Assembly: GCF_013393185.1 (NCBI RefSeq)
Contig: NZ_QJQX01000054.1
Span: forward strand, 372,001 to 436,000
Reading direction: 5' to 3'
Source: Sphingobium lactosutens
GTDB taxonomy: Bacteria; Pseudomonadota; Alphaproteobacteria; Sphingomonadales; Sphingomonadaceae
Length of the DNA stretch: 64,000 nt
How positions within the stretch are numbered: the stretch's first letter is position 1; the number at the start of each line of letters is the position of its first letter. Under the pieces are notes generated by a model that was not told where the DNA came from, made no database searches, and worked only from the letters and a program-made list of their open reading frames with translations. This document shows positions 23,746-32,862 of the stretch, in pieces. The position numbers and the translations under genes were made by a program.

Positions 23746-24999
23746 ATGTCATCACTTGACGTGAGCCGTGGGGTCTGCGCGCTCGTTCCCGGGCTGCAGC
23801 ACTGGCTCGAAAATGCCTGCTACATGGTGCGGATCATTGATGCCGCCAGCCCGCGCGACAAGGATAGCCGCCGGGTGCTGCTGGCGACCGAAATCGGTCA
23901 TGCCACGCATCGCGACATCCTGATCAACGTGATCGACGGCGCGCCCTCGCTGGTCGCGGCCGCCAACGGCCTGCCGGCGCGTGTCGCCTTCGGCCTGGAG
24001 GATATGGGCTTTGCCTTCGCCCTCATTGCCGAACTCGCCCGCCCCGCTTCGGTTCCGGCTGTGGGTGACGCCACCAGCGCGCATCTGATGCGTCTCGCCG
24101 CCCGCGTCGCCCGCAGCGACGCCACCGTTCTGATCCAGGGCGACACGGGCACGGGTAAGGAGGGCATGGCCCGTTTCCTCCATGCCCAGTCCGGCCGTTC
24201 GACTCACGACTTCATCGCCGTCAACTGCGCGGCGCTGCCCGAAACCATGATGGAAGCGATGCTGTTCGGCCACAAGAAGGGCAGCTTCACCGGCGCGGCT
24301 CAATCCTCCGATGGTCTGTTCCTGGCGGCCGATGGCGGCACCCTGTTCCTTGACGAAATCGCGGAGTTGCCGCTGGCGCTCCAGGCCAAGCTGCTTCGTG
24401 CCCTTCAGGAAGGCGAAGTGCTGCCGGTCGGCGCCACCCACCCGGTGCCGGTCAATGTGCGCATCGTCGCCGCCTGCAACCGCAATCTGGCGGAGGAAGT
24501 CGCCGCCGGCCGTTTTCGCGAAGATCTCTACTGGCGCCTCAACGTCATGCCGCTGGAACTGCGTCCGCTGGCCGAGCGCCGGGGCGACATCAGCGCGATC
24601 GCCGCCGCGATGCTGCTCCGCCAGCAGGATCTCGTGAAGGACAAGTTCGTGTGGCCGACCGCTGCCGCGCTCGACAAGCTCGCTGCCCATGCCTGGCCGG
24701 GGAATGCCCGCGAACTGGGTAATGTGCTCCAGCGTGCGCTGGTGCTGCGCGACGGTGCCCGCATCGATGCGAGCGACCTGCATATCTCCGGTGCGCCGCA
24801 GCTGCGCGTCGTGGCTCCGGTGCTGGCGTCGGCTGAACCGATCCTGCTGCGCGACGTGACCCGCAATTCCAAGCTGGAAGCGGTTCGCCTCGCTCTGCGG
24901 GAAACCGACGGCCATCGCGCCGCCGCTGCGCGCAAGCTGGGCATTTCCGAACGTACGTTGCGCTATCGGCTCGCCGAAATGCGCGAACTTGCCGCTTAA
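23746..24999 (+). CDS. flbD: sigma54-dependent flagellar transcriptional activator (FlbD/FleQ type)
   Basis: 417 residues. The N-terminal ~105 residues do not show the Asp/Lys set of a receiver domain. The central AAA+ domain has Walker A GDTGTGKE, the sigma54-contact loop as GSFTGA (usual GAFTGA), Walker B GGTLFLDEIAELP, and sensor/arginine-finger region FREDLYWRLNVMPLELRPLA. A Fis-type helix-turn-helix ends the protein (DGHRAAAARKLGISERTLRY). It should open the sigma54 promoters at flgB, flgG, flgA and the flhA operon. It lies 13 bases before fliE. The symbol is by analogy with Caulobacter. Confidence 0.88.
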   Translation: MSSLDVSRGVCALVPGLQHWLENACYMVRIIDAASPRDKDSRRVLLATEIGHATHRDILINVIDGAPSLVAAANGLPARVAFGLEDMGFAFALIAELARPASVPAVGDATSAHLMRLAARVARSDATVLIQGDTGTGKEGMARFLHAQSGRSTHDFIAVNCAALPETMMEAMLFGHKKGSFTGAAQSSDGLFLAADGGTLFLDEIAELPLALQAKLLRALQEGEVLPVGATHPVPVNVRIVAACNRNLAEEVAAGRFREDLYWRLNVMPLELRPLAERRGDISAIAAAMLLRQQDLVKDKFVWPTAAALDKLAAHAWPGNARELGNVLQRALVLRDGARIDASDLHISGAPQLRVVAPVLASAEPILLRDVTRNSKLEAVRLALRETDGHRAAAARKLGISERTLRYRLAEMRELAA

Positions 25000-25012
25000 A
25001 GGGAGCTGACGC

Positions 25013-25372
25013 ATGACCGGCATTTCTCCCACCGACAGCGTGATGGCGATCCGCAACGCCATCCTGCAAAAGAACGCGGCGCTGCGCGACGTCAGCCAGG
25101 CCGGCAATGTCGGCAGCGCGAACGGCGCCAGCGGCACGCAGGGCACCGCGCCCGGCGGCTTCACCGATGCGCTCAACAGCGCGCTGCAACAGGTCAATGG
25201 CCTCCAGAACAAGGCCGGCGAAGCCGCCGCCTCCTTCGAGCGCGGCGAAACGACGGATATCGCCGGCGTCATGCTGGCCAAGCAGCAGGCATCGGTCAGC
25301 TTCGAGGCGACGCTGCAGGTCCGCAACAAACTTCTGTCCGCTTACAAGGACATCATGAGCATGCCGGTCTAA
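25013..25372 (+). CDS. fliE: Flagellar hook-basal body complex protein FliE
   Basis: 119 residues, typical length. C-terminal FliE signature: FTDALNSALQQVNGLQNKAG, then DIAGVMLAKQQASVSFEATL and VRNKLLSAYKDIMSMPV. FliE links the MS ring to the rod and is the first rod substrate exported. It follows the activator gene by 13 bases and precedes fliF by 3, so the fliE-flhB operon may be read through from the activator gene. Confidence 0.95.
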   Translation: MTGISPTDSVMAIRNAILQKNAALRDVSQAGNVGSANGASGTQGTAPGGFTDALNSALQQVNGLQNKAGEAAASFERGETTDIAGVMLAKQQASVSFEATLQVRNKLLSAYKDIMSMPV

Positions 25373-25375
25373 CCC

Positions 25376-27145
25376 ATGAGCGAGAACGCCCTCTCCACCA
25401 CCGTCGGCGCCGCTGCGCCTGCCTTGCCGGCCTCGGCCGCTTCCTCCTTTGGCGGCGGGGCCAAGGGGTTCGACGCGCTCAAGGCGCGCTTCACCGGCTT
25501 CATGAAGCAGCCGGCCGTGGCGAAGAGCCTGCCGCTGCTCGGCCTGCTCGGCACCGTGGCGGTCGCCGGCCTTGCCTGGATGGCGCTGCGCGAACCGCCG
25601 CAGCGCGACCTGTTCCGTGGCCTGCCCGATGCCGACAAGTCGGCGGTCGCGCAGGTGCTCGACCAGAATGGGATGCACTACGGCTTTGACAAGTCGGGTG
25701 CGATGACCGTTTCCGAGGATGATTATTTCAAGGCGAAGATGATGCTCGCCGCCCAAGGGCTGCCCAAGAGCGCGCCCGACGGCAACAGCATGATCGACAG
25801 CCTGCCAATGGGCGCGAGCCGCGCCGTCGAGGGCGAAAAGCTGCGTTCGGCCCGAGAAATGGATCTGGCCCGCACGATCGAGGCTATCGACAGCGTCGAA
25901 AGCGCGAAGGTTCATTTGGCGGTCGAGCCGCCCAGCGTCTTCCTGCGCGACCGCGCCAAGCCGTCCGCTTCGGTGATGCTGCGCCTCGCCAACGGCCGGA
26001 CGCTCACCGACCAGCAGGTCAGCGCGATCGTTCATCTCGTTGCATCGTCGATCCCGGAACTCAATCCGGACGATATCTCGTTGGTCGACCAGAATGGCCG
26101 CTTGCTCAGCAATAATGACGGCGATGCCGCCGACGACCGCCAGCTCGCCATTCAGGGCAAGATCGAGGATCGCTATCGCCAGTCGGTGGTCGCGCTGCTG
26201 ACCCCGATCCTGGGGCAGGGCAATTTCTCGACCGAGGTTCATGCCGAACTGAACTTCGCCGAGCGGCAGGCGACCCGCGAAACCTATCCGCAGGATGAGG
26301 CGCGCCTTCGTAGCGAGCAGGGCACCTGGGCGTCCGACCCGCGCGGTCAGGGCACCGGCGAAGCCTCGGGCATCCCCGGCGCGCTCAGCAACCAGGCGCC
26401 GGTCAACCCCACCGTCACCCAGACCAATCCCAACGGTCAGGCCGTGGCGCAGGGCCAGGCGGCCCAGGGCGCGCAGGCAGGCCAGCCGGGCACCCCGCCC
26501 AACCCGCTGATGAAGACCGAGGAAACATTCAACCGCAATTTCGAGTTGGGTCGCGAAGTGTCCGTTACCAAGGACGCCATCGGCACCGTCAAGCGCCTGT
26601 CGGTCGCGGTCGCGCTCGACACCGCCCCGGACGGCAAGGCACGCACGCCCCAGGAAATCGCCGCGCTCGAAGCGCTGGTGAAGGGCGCGGTCGGCTTTGA
26701 CCAGGCGCGCGGCGACGTGGTCGCGCTCTCCTCGCGCAGCTTCCTCAAGGCCGCCGATCCGACCACGCCGTGGTATGAGGCCGACTGGGTTTCGCCGCTG
26801 GTACGCAATGTCTCGGCCCTGCTGGTCGTACTGCTGCTGGTCTTGGGCATCGGTCGCCCGTTGCTCAAGCGTCGCGCCGCCGCCCAGGCGCCGGCCGCCC
26901 TGGCCGACGCAACCGGCGAAACCGGCCAGCGCATCGGTCGCGAGATTTCGAGCGAGCTGACCAAGCAGGCTGCCGCCGCGACGCCCGACGGCGCGGAACC
27001 GAAGGTTACGCTCGATATGATCTCATCCACCTACGACTATGCCCAGCGCGCCGACCTGATCCGCAACTTCGTGAAGCAGGATCCTGATCGCGCAGCCCTG
27101 GTCGTCCGCGATCTGCTGAAGGAGGGGAAGAAGGAAAATGCCTGA
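25376..27145 (+). CDS. fliF: Flagellar MS-ring protein FliF
   Basis: 589 residues, typical length. Two membrane segments, near residues 50-70 (SLPLLGLLGTVAVAGLAWMA) and ~475-495 (VSALLVVLLLVLGIGRPLL), flank a large periplasmic region with the ring-building YscJ/FliF domain (RDLFRGLPDADKSAVAQVLD; ALEGELARTIEAIDSVESA-type region is seen as EMDLARTIEAIDSVESAKVH). The cytoplasmic tail binds FliG. It overlaps fliG by 8 bases. Confidence 0.95.
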   Translation: MSENALSTTVGAAAPALPASAASSFGGGAKGFDALKARFTGFMKQPAVAKSLPLLGLLGTVAVAGLAWMALREPPQRDLFRGLPDADKSAVAQVLDQNGMHYGFDKSGAMTVSEDDYFKAKMMLAAQGLPKSAPDGNSMIDSLPMGASRAVEGEKLRSAREMDLARTIEAIDSVESAKVHLAVEPPSVFLRDRAKPSASVMLRLANGRTLTDQQVSAIVHLVASSIPELNPDDISLVDQNGRLLSNNDGDAADDRQLAIQGKIEDRYRQSVVALLTPILGQGNFSTEVHAELNFAERQATRETYPQDEARLRSEQGTWASDPRGQGTGEASGIPGALSNQAPVNPTVTQTNPNGQAVAQGQAAQGAQAGQPGTPPNPLMKTEETFNRNFELGREVSVTKDAIGTVKRLSVAVALDTAPDGKARTPQEIAALEALVKGAVGFDQARGDVVALSSRSFLKAADPTTPWYEADWVSPLVRNVSALLVVLLLVLGIGRPLLKRRAAAQAPAALADATGETGQRIGREISSELTKQAAAATPDGAEPKVTLDMISSTYDYAQRADLIRNFVKQDPDRAALVVRDLLKEGKKENA

Positions 27146-28154
27146 GATCGTCCCCGGCCGTCCCGAGGCGCTGAAAGGCAGCGCCGCCGCCGCCGTCCTC
27201 CTGATGCTCTTCAACGAGGATGAAGCCGCACAAATCCTGTCGCGCCTGGAGCCTGAAGAAGTGCGCCAGCTCGGCTATGCCATGTATGATGTGCAGGATG
27301 TCGATCCCGAGGAAGTGAACGAGGCGCTCGATCATTTCGTCACCAAGGCCAAGAAGCGCACCACCATCGGCTATGGCGCGACCCGCCATATCCGCGGCGC
27401 GATGACCAAGGCTCTGGGCGAGGAACGCGCGGAAACCATCCTGGCGCGTATCACGCCGCCGACCCGCTCCACCCAGCTGGAAATGCTGAAATGGATGGAC
27501 GCGAAGGAAATCGCCGCCCTGATCGAGGCAGAGCATCCGCAGATCATGGCGATCGTGCTCGCCCATCTGGAGGCGCCTGTCGCCGCCGACGTGCTGCAAT
27601 TGCTGCCGGTCGAATATCAGGAAGAGATTGTCTATCGCATCGCCACGCTCGGCCCGGTGTCGAACGAGGCGCTGGAGGATCTGGAGCAACTGCTGCTGCG
27701 CGGCCCGGCCAGCAAGCAGGGCGCGGCGTCGCAGCGCGGCGGCACGGTCGAGGCGGCCGCGATCATGAACAATGTCCGCAAGGACAATGAACAGCGGATC
27801 ATGAAGGCCGTCGCCAAGCGCGACAAGATGATCGCCCAGACGATCGAGGAGGAGATGTTTGTCTTCGATAACCTCATCGACATGGATGACAAGAATCTGG
27901 GCACGCTGATGCGCACGATCGACAGCACCGTTCTGGTGGTTGCGCTCAAGGGCGCAAACGACATGCTGAAGGCGAAGATCTTCAGCTCGATGTCGGCCCG
28001 CGCCGCCCAGGCCATTGCCGACGAGATCGAGGAACGCGGACCCATCCGCCTGGCTGAAGTGATCGACGCGCAGAAGCTGATTATCGCCACCGCCCGCCGC
28101 ATGGCCGATGCGGGCACCATCATGCTCGGCGGAAAGGGCAACGACTTTGTCTAG
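27138..28154 (+). CDS. fliG: Flagellar motor switch protein FliG
   Basis: 338 residues, typical length (~331). N-terminal FliF-binding domain (GSAAAAVLLMLFNEDEAAQI), middle domain with the FliM-binding EHPQ motif (ALIEAEHPQIMAIVLAHL), and C-terminal torque domain (MFVFDNLIDMDDKNLGTLMR). It transmits stator force to the rotor. It overlaps fliF upstream and fliH downstream by 8 bases. Confidence 0.97.
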   Translation: MPEIVPGRPEALKGSAAAAVLLMLFNEDEAAQILSRLEPEEVRQLGYAMYDVQDVDPEEVNEALDHFVTKAKKRTTIGYGATRHIRGAMTKALGEERAETILARITPPTRSTQLEMLKWMDAKEIAALIEAEHPQIMAIVLAHLEAPVAADVLQLLPVEYQEEIVYRIATLGPVSNEALEDLEQLLLRGPASKQGAASQRGGTVEAAAIMNNVRKDNEQRIMKAVAKRDKMIAQTIEEEMFVFDNLIDMDDKNLGTLMRTIDSTVLVVALKGANDMLKAKIFSSMSARAAQAIADEIEERGPIRLAEVIDAQKLIIATARRMADAGTIMLGGKGNDFV

Positions 28155-28785
28155 ATTCTGGGGTTCCGAAGCGATTCAGGATGCGGCGCCGGTCGCCGTG
28201 GCGGGTTTCCGTCCGGTCGAAGGCGGTTTTCGCAGCCTCTACACCGCCCAGCCTGCGCAACAGACCGCGACCATCCGCGCCGCCATGGCCGATGTGGAAC
28301 CGGAAATCGATCTGGTCGAGGAGGCCCGGATGGAGGCCTTCACCCTCGGCTTCGACGAAGGCTGCCGCGTCACCGCCGAATCGCATGCAGCGGAAAGCGA
28401 TGCGCGCGAACGGCTGATCGAAGCGCTCGAACTGCTGGCTCCTGCGCCGAGCGGGATGCTCTCGACCATGCTCTCCGCCACGGTCGTCCGCCTCGTCGAA
28501 CAGATTGTCGGCGAGGTCGAGATCGACATGGATCGCCTTGTCCAGCGCTGCGACAGCGTCGCCGCCTTCATCGAAAGCAATCAGGACAAGAACGCGCTCC
28601 ACGTTCACCCGGACGATGCCGAACTGCTCAAGAATGAATCGATCGGCGTGCCGCTCGTCGCCGACCGGACCATGCACCGCGGCTGTGTGCGCCTCGAAAC
28701 CGCCGACGGCTGGGTTGAGGACGGCCCGGACGTCCGCCTGTCGCGCCTGCGCGCGCTCATGGACGACATGGAGGGTAAGGCATGA
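28147..28785 (+). CDS. fliH: Flagellar export ATPase regulator FliH
   Basis: 212 residues from TTG 28147, which overlaps fliG by 8 bases and has GGAAAGG 8 bases upstream; the frame is open to an ATG at 28108, which would overlap fliG by 47 bases and is less likely. The FliH/HrpE domain is visible (LLAPAPSGMLSTMLSATVVR, LVEQIVGEVEIDMDRLVQRC, and DRTMHRGCVRLETADGWVED). FliH holds FliI at the export gate. It overlaps fliI by 4 bases. Confidence 0.88.
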   Translation: MSRFWGSEAIQDAAPVAVAGFRPVEGGFRSLYTAQPAQQTATIRAAMADVEPEIDLVEEARMEAFTLGFDEGCRVTAESHAAESDARERLIEALELLAPAPSGMLSTMLSATVVRLVEQIVGEVEIDMDRLVQRCDSVAAFIESNQDKNALHVHPDDAELLKNESIGVPLVADRTMHRGCVRLETADGWVEDGPDVRLSRLRALMDDMEGKA

Positions 28786-30110
28786 TCCGCGCCGCGCTCG
28801 CGCAGGCCGAAACCCTCTTCGATCATCTCCAGGTGCAGAACCGCCAGCCGCGCCATGTCGGCCGGCTGGTCAGCCATGATGCCGGGATGCTCGAAGTCAG
28901 CGGCTTCCGCCGTCCGATCGGGTCGGGTGCGCGCGTGATGGCGAGCGACGGCTCGGTCTGCCGGGCCGAAGTGGTGGGCTTTCGTGGCGATCGTACCCTG
29001 TTGGTGCCGCTCGATGCCGACGCGCCGCTGGAAAACGGCATCCGCGTCGAACCGGACAGCCAGGCGAACATGGTGCAGGTGGGCGACGGCCTGATCGGCC
29101 GCGTCATCGACGCCATGGGCCAGCCGCTCGATCGCAAGGGACCGATCATCGCCGGTGGCACCTGGCCGCTCAACGGCGTGAAGGGCAATGTGCTCGATCG
29201 CGGCCGCGTGACCGAAGCGTTCGACCTTGGCGTCCGCGCCGTCAATGCGCTGCTGACGGCCGGGCGCGGCCAGCGCATCGCCATCATCGCCGGGTCGGGC
29301 GTCGGCAAGTCGGTGCTGATGGGTCAGATGATCGCCGGCGCCGAAGCTGATGTCGTCGTCGTCGGCCTGATCGGCGAACGCGGCCGCGAAGTCAGCGACT
29401 TCCTCGAAACCAAGCTCAAGCACACGATGAACAAGAGCGTCGTCGTCGCCGTGCCCGCCGACCATCCGCCGGTGCTGCGCCTGCGCGCCGCCGCCCGCGC
29501 CACCGCCATCGCCGAATATTTCCGCGCCCGCGGCAAAAAGGTGCTGCTCCTCATCGACAGCCTGACCCGCTGCGCCCATGCCCAGCGCGAAATCGGCCTG
29601 GCGCTGGGCGAGCCGCCCGCGATGAAGGGCTATCCGCCTTCCGCCCTCGCCCTCATCCCGCGTCTGGTGGAACGGGCCGGCGTCGACGCCCGCACCGGCG
29701 GCTCGATCACCGCGCTCTACACCGTGCTGGCCGATGGCGACGACACCGACGATCCGATCGTCGACGCCGCCCGCGCCATCGTGGACGGCCATTTCGTCCT
29801 GTCGCGCCATCTGTCCGAACAGGCGATCTTTCCCGCCATCGATATCGGCAAGTCCCTTTCGCGCGTGATGGCCGACGTGGTGGATGACGAACATCGCATC
29901 GCCGCCGCCGGCTATCGCCGCCTTTGGGCCGCCTATGAGGAAAATCGCGATCTTATCCTGATGGGCGCCTATCGCCCCGGCAACGACCCCGTCATCGACG
30001 AAGCGGTCCGCCGCCGTCAGGAAATCCTCGACTTCATCCGTCAGGATCAGAAAAGCCGCATCGACCTCGACACCAGCGCCAATGCGCTCATCGCCGGGTT
30101 CGGCGCGTGA
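28782..30110 (+). CDS. fliI: Flagellum-specific ATPase FliI
   Basis: 442 residues, typical of FliI. Walker A GSGVGKSVLMG, followed by GLIGERGREVSDFLE (catalytic Glu region), Walker B KVLLLIDSLTRCAHAQREIG, and the signature PAMKGYPPSALALIPRLVER. Cytoplasmic hexameric ATPase that unfolds or delivers export substrates together with FliH and FliJ. Overlaps fliH and fliJ by 4 bases each. Confidence 0.97.
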   Translation: MIRAALAQAETLFDHLQVQNRQPRHVGRLVSHDAGMLEVSGFRRPIGSGARVMASDGSVCRAEVVGFRGDRTLLVPLDADAPLENGIRVEPDSQANMVQVGDGLIGRVIDAMGQPLDRKGPIIAGGTWPLNGVKGNVLDRGRVTEAFDLGVRAVNALLTAGRGQRIAIIAGSGVGKSVLMGQMIAGAEADVVVVGLIGERGREVSDFLETKLKHTMNKSVVVAVPADHPPVLRLRAAARATAIAEYFRARGKKVLLLIDSLTRCAHAQREIGLALGEPPAMKGYPPSALALIPRLVERAGVDARTGGSITALYTVLADGDDTDDPIVDAARAIVDGHFVLSRHLSEQAIFPAIDIGKSLSRVMADVVDDEHRIAAAGYRRLWAAYEENRDLILMGAYRPGNDPVIDEAVRRRQEILDFIRQDQKSRIDLDTSANALIAGFGA

Positions 30111-30532
30111 AGGGGCTGGTCAACCGCCGCCAGCGCGTGCTGCGCGTGCGTGCCGTCCAGCATTCGATGGCGGTGGCCGAAACCGCGCGCGCCCGCGACG
30201 AGGCGAACGGCATTGCCCATAATCTCGAGCGGCTGCGCAAGGTGCGCGGCGAATTGTTCGGCGGGGAAGGGATGGCGACCGGCGCCTCCTTCGCCGCGAT
30301 GCAGGAACTGGCGACCCGTCTGGAGCAGGCCAGCCGCCAGCTCGACGGCGCGCTTTACGATGCGCAGCGCAATGTCGAGGCCAAGGAAGGCCTGACCGTC
30401 GCGGCCAATCGCGAGAAGGAAATCGCCAGCCGCCTGAAGGATCGCGCCCGTGCGGATCTGGAGGAATGGCGCGAAAACAAGCTGGCGGCTCTGCCGCGCT
30501 ATCGTCGTATGCAAAGGTCGGGGGACGTTTGA
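30107..30532 (+). CDS. fliJ: Flagellar export protein FliJ
   Basis: 141 residues, typical length (~147), helical throughout with heptad-like spacing (VQHSMAVAETARARDEANGI; LEQASRQLDGALYDAQRNVE; REKEIASRLKDRARADLEEW). FliJ is the central stalk of the FliI ring. Assignment is from size, coiled-coil character and position between fliI and fliK. Confidence 0.88.
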   Translation: MKGLVNRRQRVLRVRAVQHSMAVAETARARDEANGIAHNLERLRKVRGELFGGEGMATGASFAAMQELATRLEQASRQLDGALYDAQRNVEAKEGLTVAANREKEIASRLKDRARADLEEWRENKLAALPRYRRMQRSGDV

Positions 30533-30534
30533 CG

Positions 30535-32106
30535 ATGACTATGTTGACCAGTTTGAAGGCGTTGCTGTCCGCGTCGCTGGCATCAGGAAGCACAAAAAGC
30601 GACGCCGCCGCGCCCGCCGCGGGTGCATCCGGTTTCGGGCAGATGCTGGAAGCAGCGAGAATAAGTCTGCCGTCAGGCGCGGACGCGAACCCCGCGGCGC
30701 CATCGACGACGGCGGTACAGCGGGTGGAGTGCGACCAGCCGGTGGTTCCGTCGGATATGCCTGCATCGACGGTCGATGCAGCGGCTCTGCCCGTGAATGG
30801 CATGGTGTCGGCCAGTCCCGCCGTTCCGCGCGATGTGGTGGCCGCTCCATCCGATGAACTGGATGTCGCGTCCGCGTCGCCGCTACCTGTGAAGCCTGCG
30901 GCACCCCGATCTGCAGCCCGTGCCTCGTCCGATGTCGCCATCGTTGATCGGAGCGGCGCGCCGATGGCCGATGATATACAGGATGTTTCGGACAACGAGG
31001 ATGCATCCGTCGCGGACGGCGATGCGATGCCGGTCGATCCCAAGACAATGGTGGTCGTCGCTCCGGCGATTGCCGCGCCCGTCCTCATGGCCCTGCCTCC
31101 TGCCCAGATCGCACCGGCCCCGGCCGCGAATGATGGCGCGTCCTTGCCCGTCGTGCCAGGGGGGGGCGTGCCGCCACAAAGTCCCGTTCCGGACGGCGCT
31201 CAGCCTGCTCCGTTGGCTCAGACGCAAGGCGTCGATCCGCAGGTGGCGATGCTTGCCGATCAGGCGCCCGATGCCGCCGCCGCTGATGTCGCGCCCGACC
31301 AGCCGACCCCCGTCAAGGCGGAAGCGGTATCGCTGCTTCAACTGGTGCGCGACCATATGAAGGCGCGTCCTTCCCACGGCCAGGGCGAAGACCAAGCCGC
31401 CAAGCAAGGCGCCACGCGAGACACGGCACCGGATGGGATCGCCGCGATGACGGCCCTGCCGTCCCATGATGGCGCTGCCGTGCCGCTCCCGCCGTCGTCG
31501 CCTGCCGTCGTGCCGACCACCGTTGCGGCGGCTCCGACCGTCGACCTGTCCGCCAGCATCGGCGCGCAGGTGGTGGACATGGGCGTGTCGGGCCAGTGGA
31601 TCGATGGCCTCGCCCGCGACATTGCCGGGCTGTCGGCCAATGGCGCGCAGGGCCGCTTCCAGATCAATGCCGATCAACTCGGCCAGATCCAGGTCGATAT
31701 CCGCCAGGGCGAGGATGGCGCCGCCGTCAGCCTGACCGTCACGACCGAGGAGGCTGAACTGGCGCTGCGACAGGACAGCGATCGATTGAAGCTCGACGCC
31801 AGCCTGTCTGCAGTGCGGATCAGCGAAGTGAAGGTGGAACGGGCCTCTCCTGTCGCCGAGACGGCCCGATCGGATGCGGCGAGTAACCAGTCTGGTTCAC
31901 AACCCCAATCCCCGTCGCAGGGTCAGTCCGCCGGCTGGCAAGGGCAGGGTATGGGCCAGTCATCCGCCCAGTCGCAGATGCAGGGCCGTGGCCAGCAACG
32001 CGAGAATATCGCTTTTAACCATAAAGGAGGCAGCGATCCGGCCGTTCTTAACCATGAACGGGCTGGCGGGGACGCCGGCGACATGCCGCGCGCGCGCTAT
32101 GCGTGA
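30535..32106 (+). CDS. fliK: Flagellar hook-length control protein FliK
   Basis: 523 residues from ATG 30535 (GGGGGA about 9 bases upstream), although the frame is open to 30466. A long, Ala/Pro-rich, low-complexity N-terminal ruler region leads to the C-terminal Flg_hook domain near residues 360-450 (RFQINADQLGQIQVDIRQGE; LTVTTEEAELALRQDSDRLK). The tail is Gln/Ser/Gly-rich. It sets hook length and switches export specificity. It begins 2 bases after fliJ stops. Confidence 0.9.
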   Translation: MTMLTSLKALLSASLASGSTKSDAAAPAAGASGFGQMLEAARISLPSGADANPAAPSTTAVQRVECDQPVVPSDMPASTVDAAALPVNGMVSASPAVPRDVVAAPSDELDVASASPLPVKPAAPRSAARASSDVAIVDRSGAPMADDIQDVSDNEDASVADGDAMPVDPKTMVVVAPAIAAPVLMALPPAQIAPAPAANDGASLPVVPGGGVPPQSPVPDGAQPAPLAQTQGVDPQVAMLADQAPDAAAADVAPDQPTPVKAEAVSLLQLVRDHMKARPSHGQGEDQAAKQGATRDTAPDGIAAMTALPSHDGAAVPLPPSSPAVVPTTVAAAPTVDLSASIGAQVVDMGVSGQWIDGLARDIAGLSANGAQGRFQINADQLGQIQVDIRQGEDGAAVSLTVTTEEAELALRQDSDRLKLDASLSAVRISEVKVERASPVAETARSDAASNQSGSQPQSPSQGQSAGWQGQGMGQSSAQSQMQGRGQQRENIAFNHKGGSDPAVLNHERAGGDAGDMPRARYA

Positions 32107-32134
32107 CCGGCTGCTTTTCCAGGGGACATGAAGC

Positions 32135-32809
32135 ATGAGCGACGAGCCTAAGGCCAAGAAGAAAAAAGGCGGGAGCATGAAGATGATCCTGCTGCTGGTC
32201 GTGGGCGTGGTCGTCGGCGGCGCGGGCGCGGCGGGCGGTCTCTATGCCGCCGGATTCTTCAGCCCCAAGGCCGAAGGTCCGAAGGAAGATCCCAACAAGC
32301 CGGTGCTGGTTTTGGCGGGTGAGGATGCGCAGGCTGTCGCTACCGCCCATGGCTGGGCCGGCGAGGGCGGCGGTGGCGGCGAAGGTGGTGGTGGTGGCCA
32401 TGGCGGCGGCAGTGGCGAAAGCCATGTCGTGTCTGCGGGCCATGCGCCGGGCAAGGGTATCGACCTGCCCACTCCGGTCAATCCGATGGCCTATCAGGCG
32501 ACCTATTTCCAGCTTCAGGCGCCGTTCACCTCCAACATGGCGGACACCGATGCCTTTGCGCAGATCAGCGTCGCCGTGTCGACCTATTATGACTATCGCG
32601 TGATCGCGGCGGTCAAGCAGCATGAAATGCCGATCCGCAGCCAGGTGCTGATGATGCTGGCGGAGCAGCCGCAGGAGGTGCTCGACACCCCCCAGGGCAA
32701 GCAGGCGCTGCAGGGCAAGATCAAAACGGTCATCAACGATATTTTGAAGCAGAAAACCGGCTATGGCGGCATTGATAACGTTTATTTTACCAATTTCGTT
32801 ATTCAATAG
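32135..32809 (+). CDS. fliL: Flagellar basal body-associated protein FliL
   Basis: 224 residues. A lysine-rich cytoplasmic start is followed by one membrane segment (MILLLVVGVVVGGAGAAGGL), then a long Gly/His-rich linker at ~75-95, then the FliL domain (YFQLQAPFTSNMADTDAFAQ; TVINDILKQKTGYGGIDNVY). FliL surrounds and supports the stator. Enteric FliL is ~155 residues; the extra length is the glycine linker. 28 bases after fliK. Confidence 0.9.
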   Translation: MSDEPKAKKKKGGSMKMILLLVVGVVVGGAGAAGGLYAAGFFSPKAEGPKEDPNKPVLVLAGEDAQAVATAHGWAGEGGGGGEGGGGGHGGGSGESHVVSAGHAPGKGIDLPTPVNPMAYQATYFQLQAPFTSNMADTDAFAQISVAVSTYYDYRVIAAVKQHEMPIRSQVLMMLAEQPQEVLDTPQGKQALQGKIKTVINDILKQKTGYGGIDNVYFTNFVIQ

Positions 32810-32862
32810 GGTTGCCTGAAAGGATTGGGACGTCCCCTGATCCATGCGGGCAGGGGACCAAG

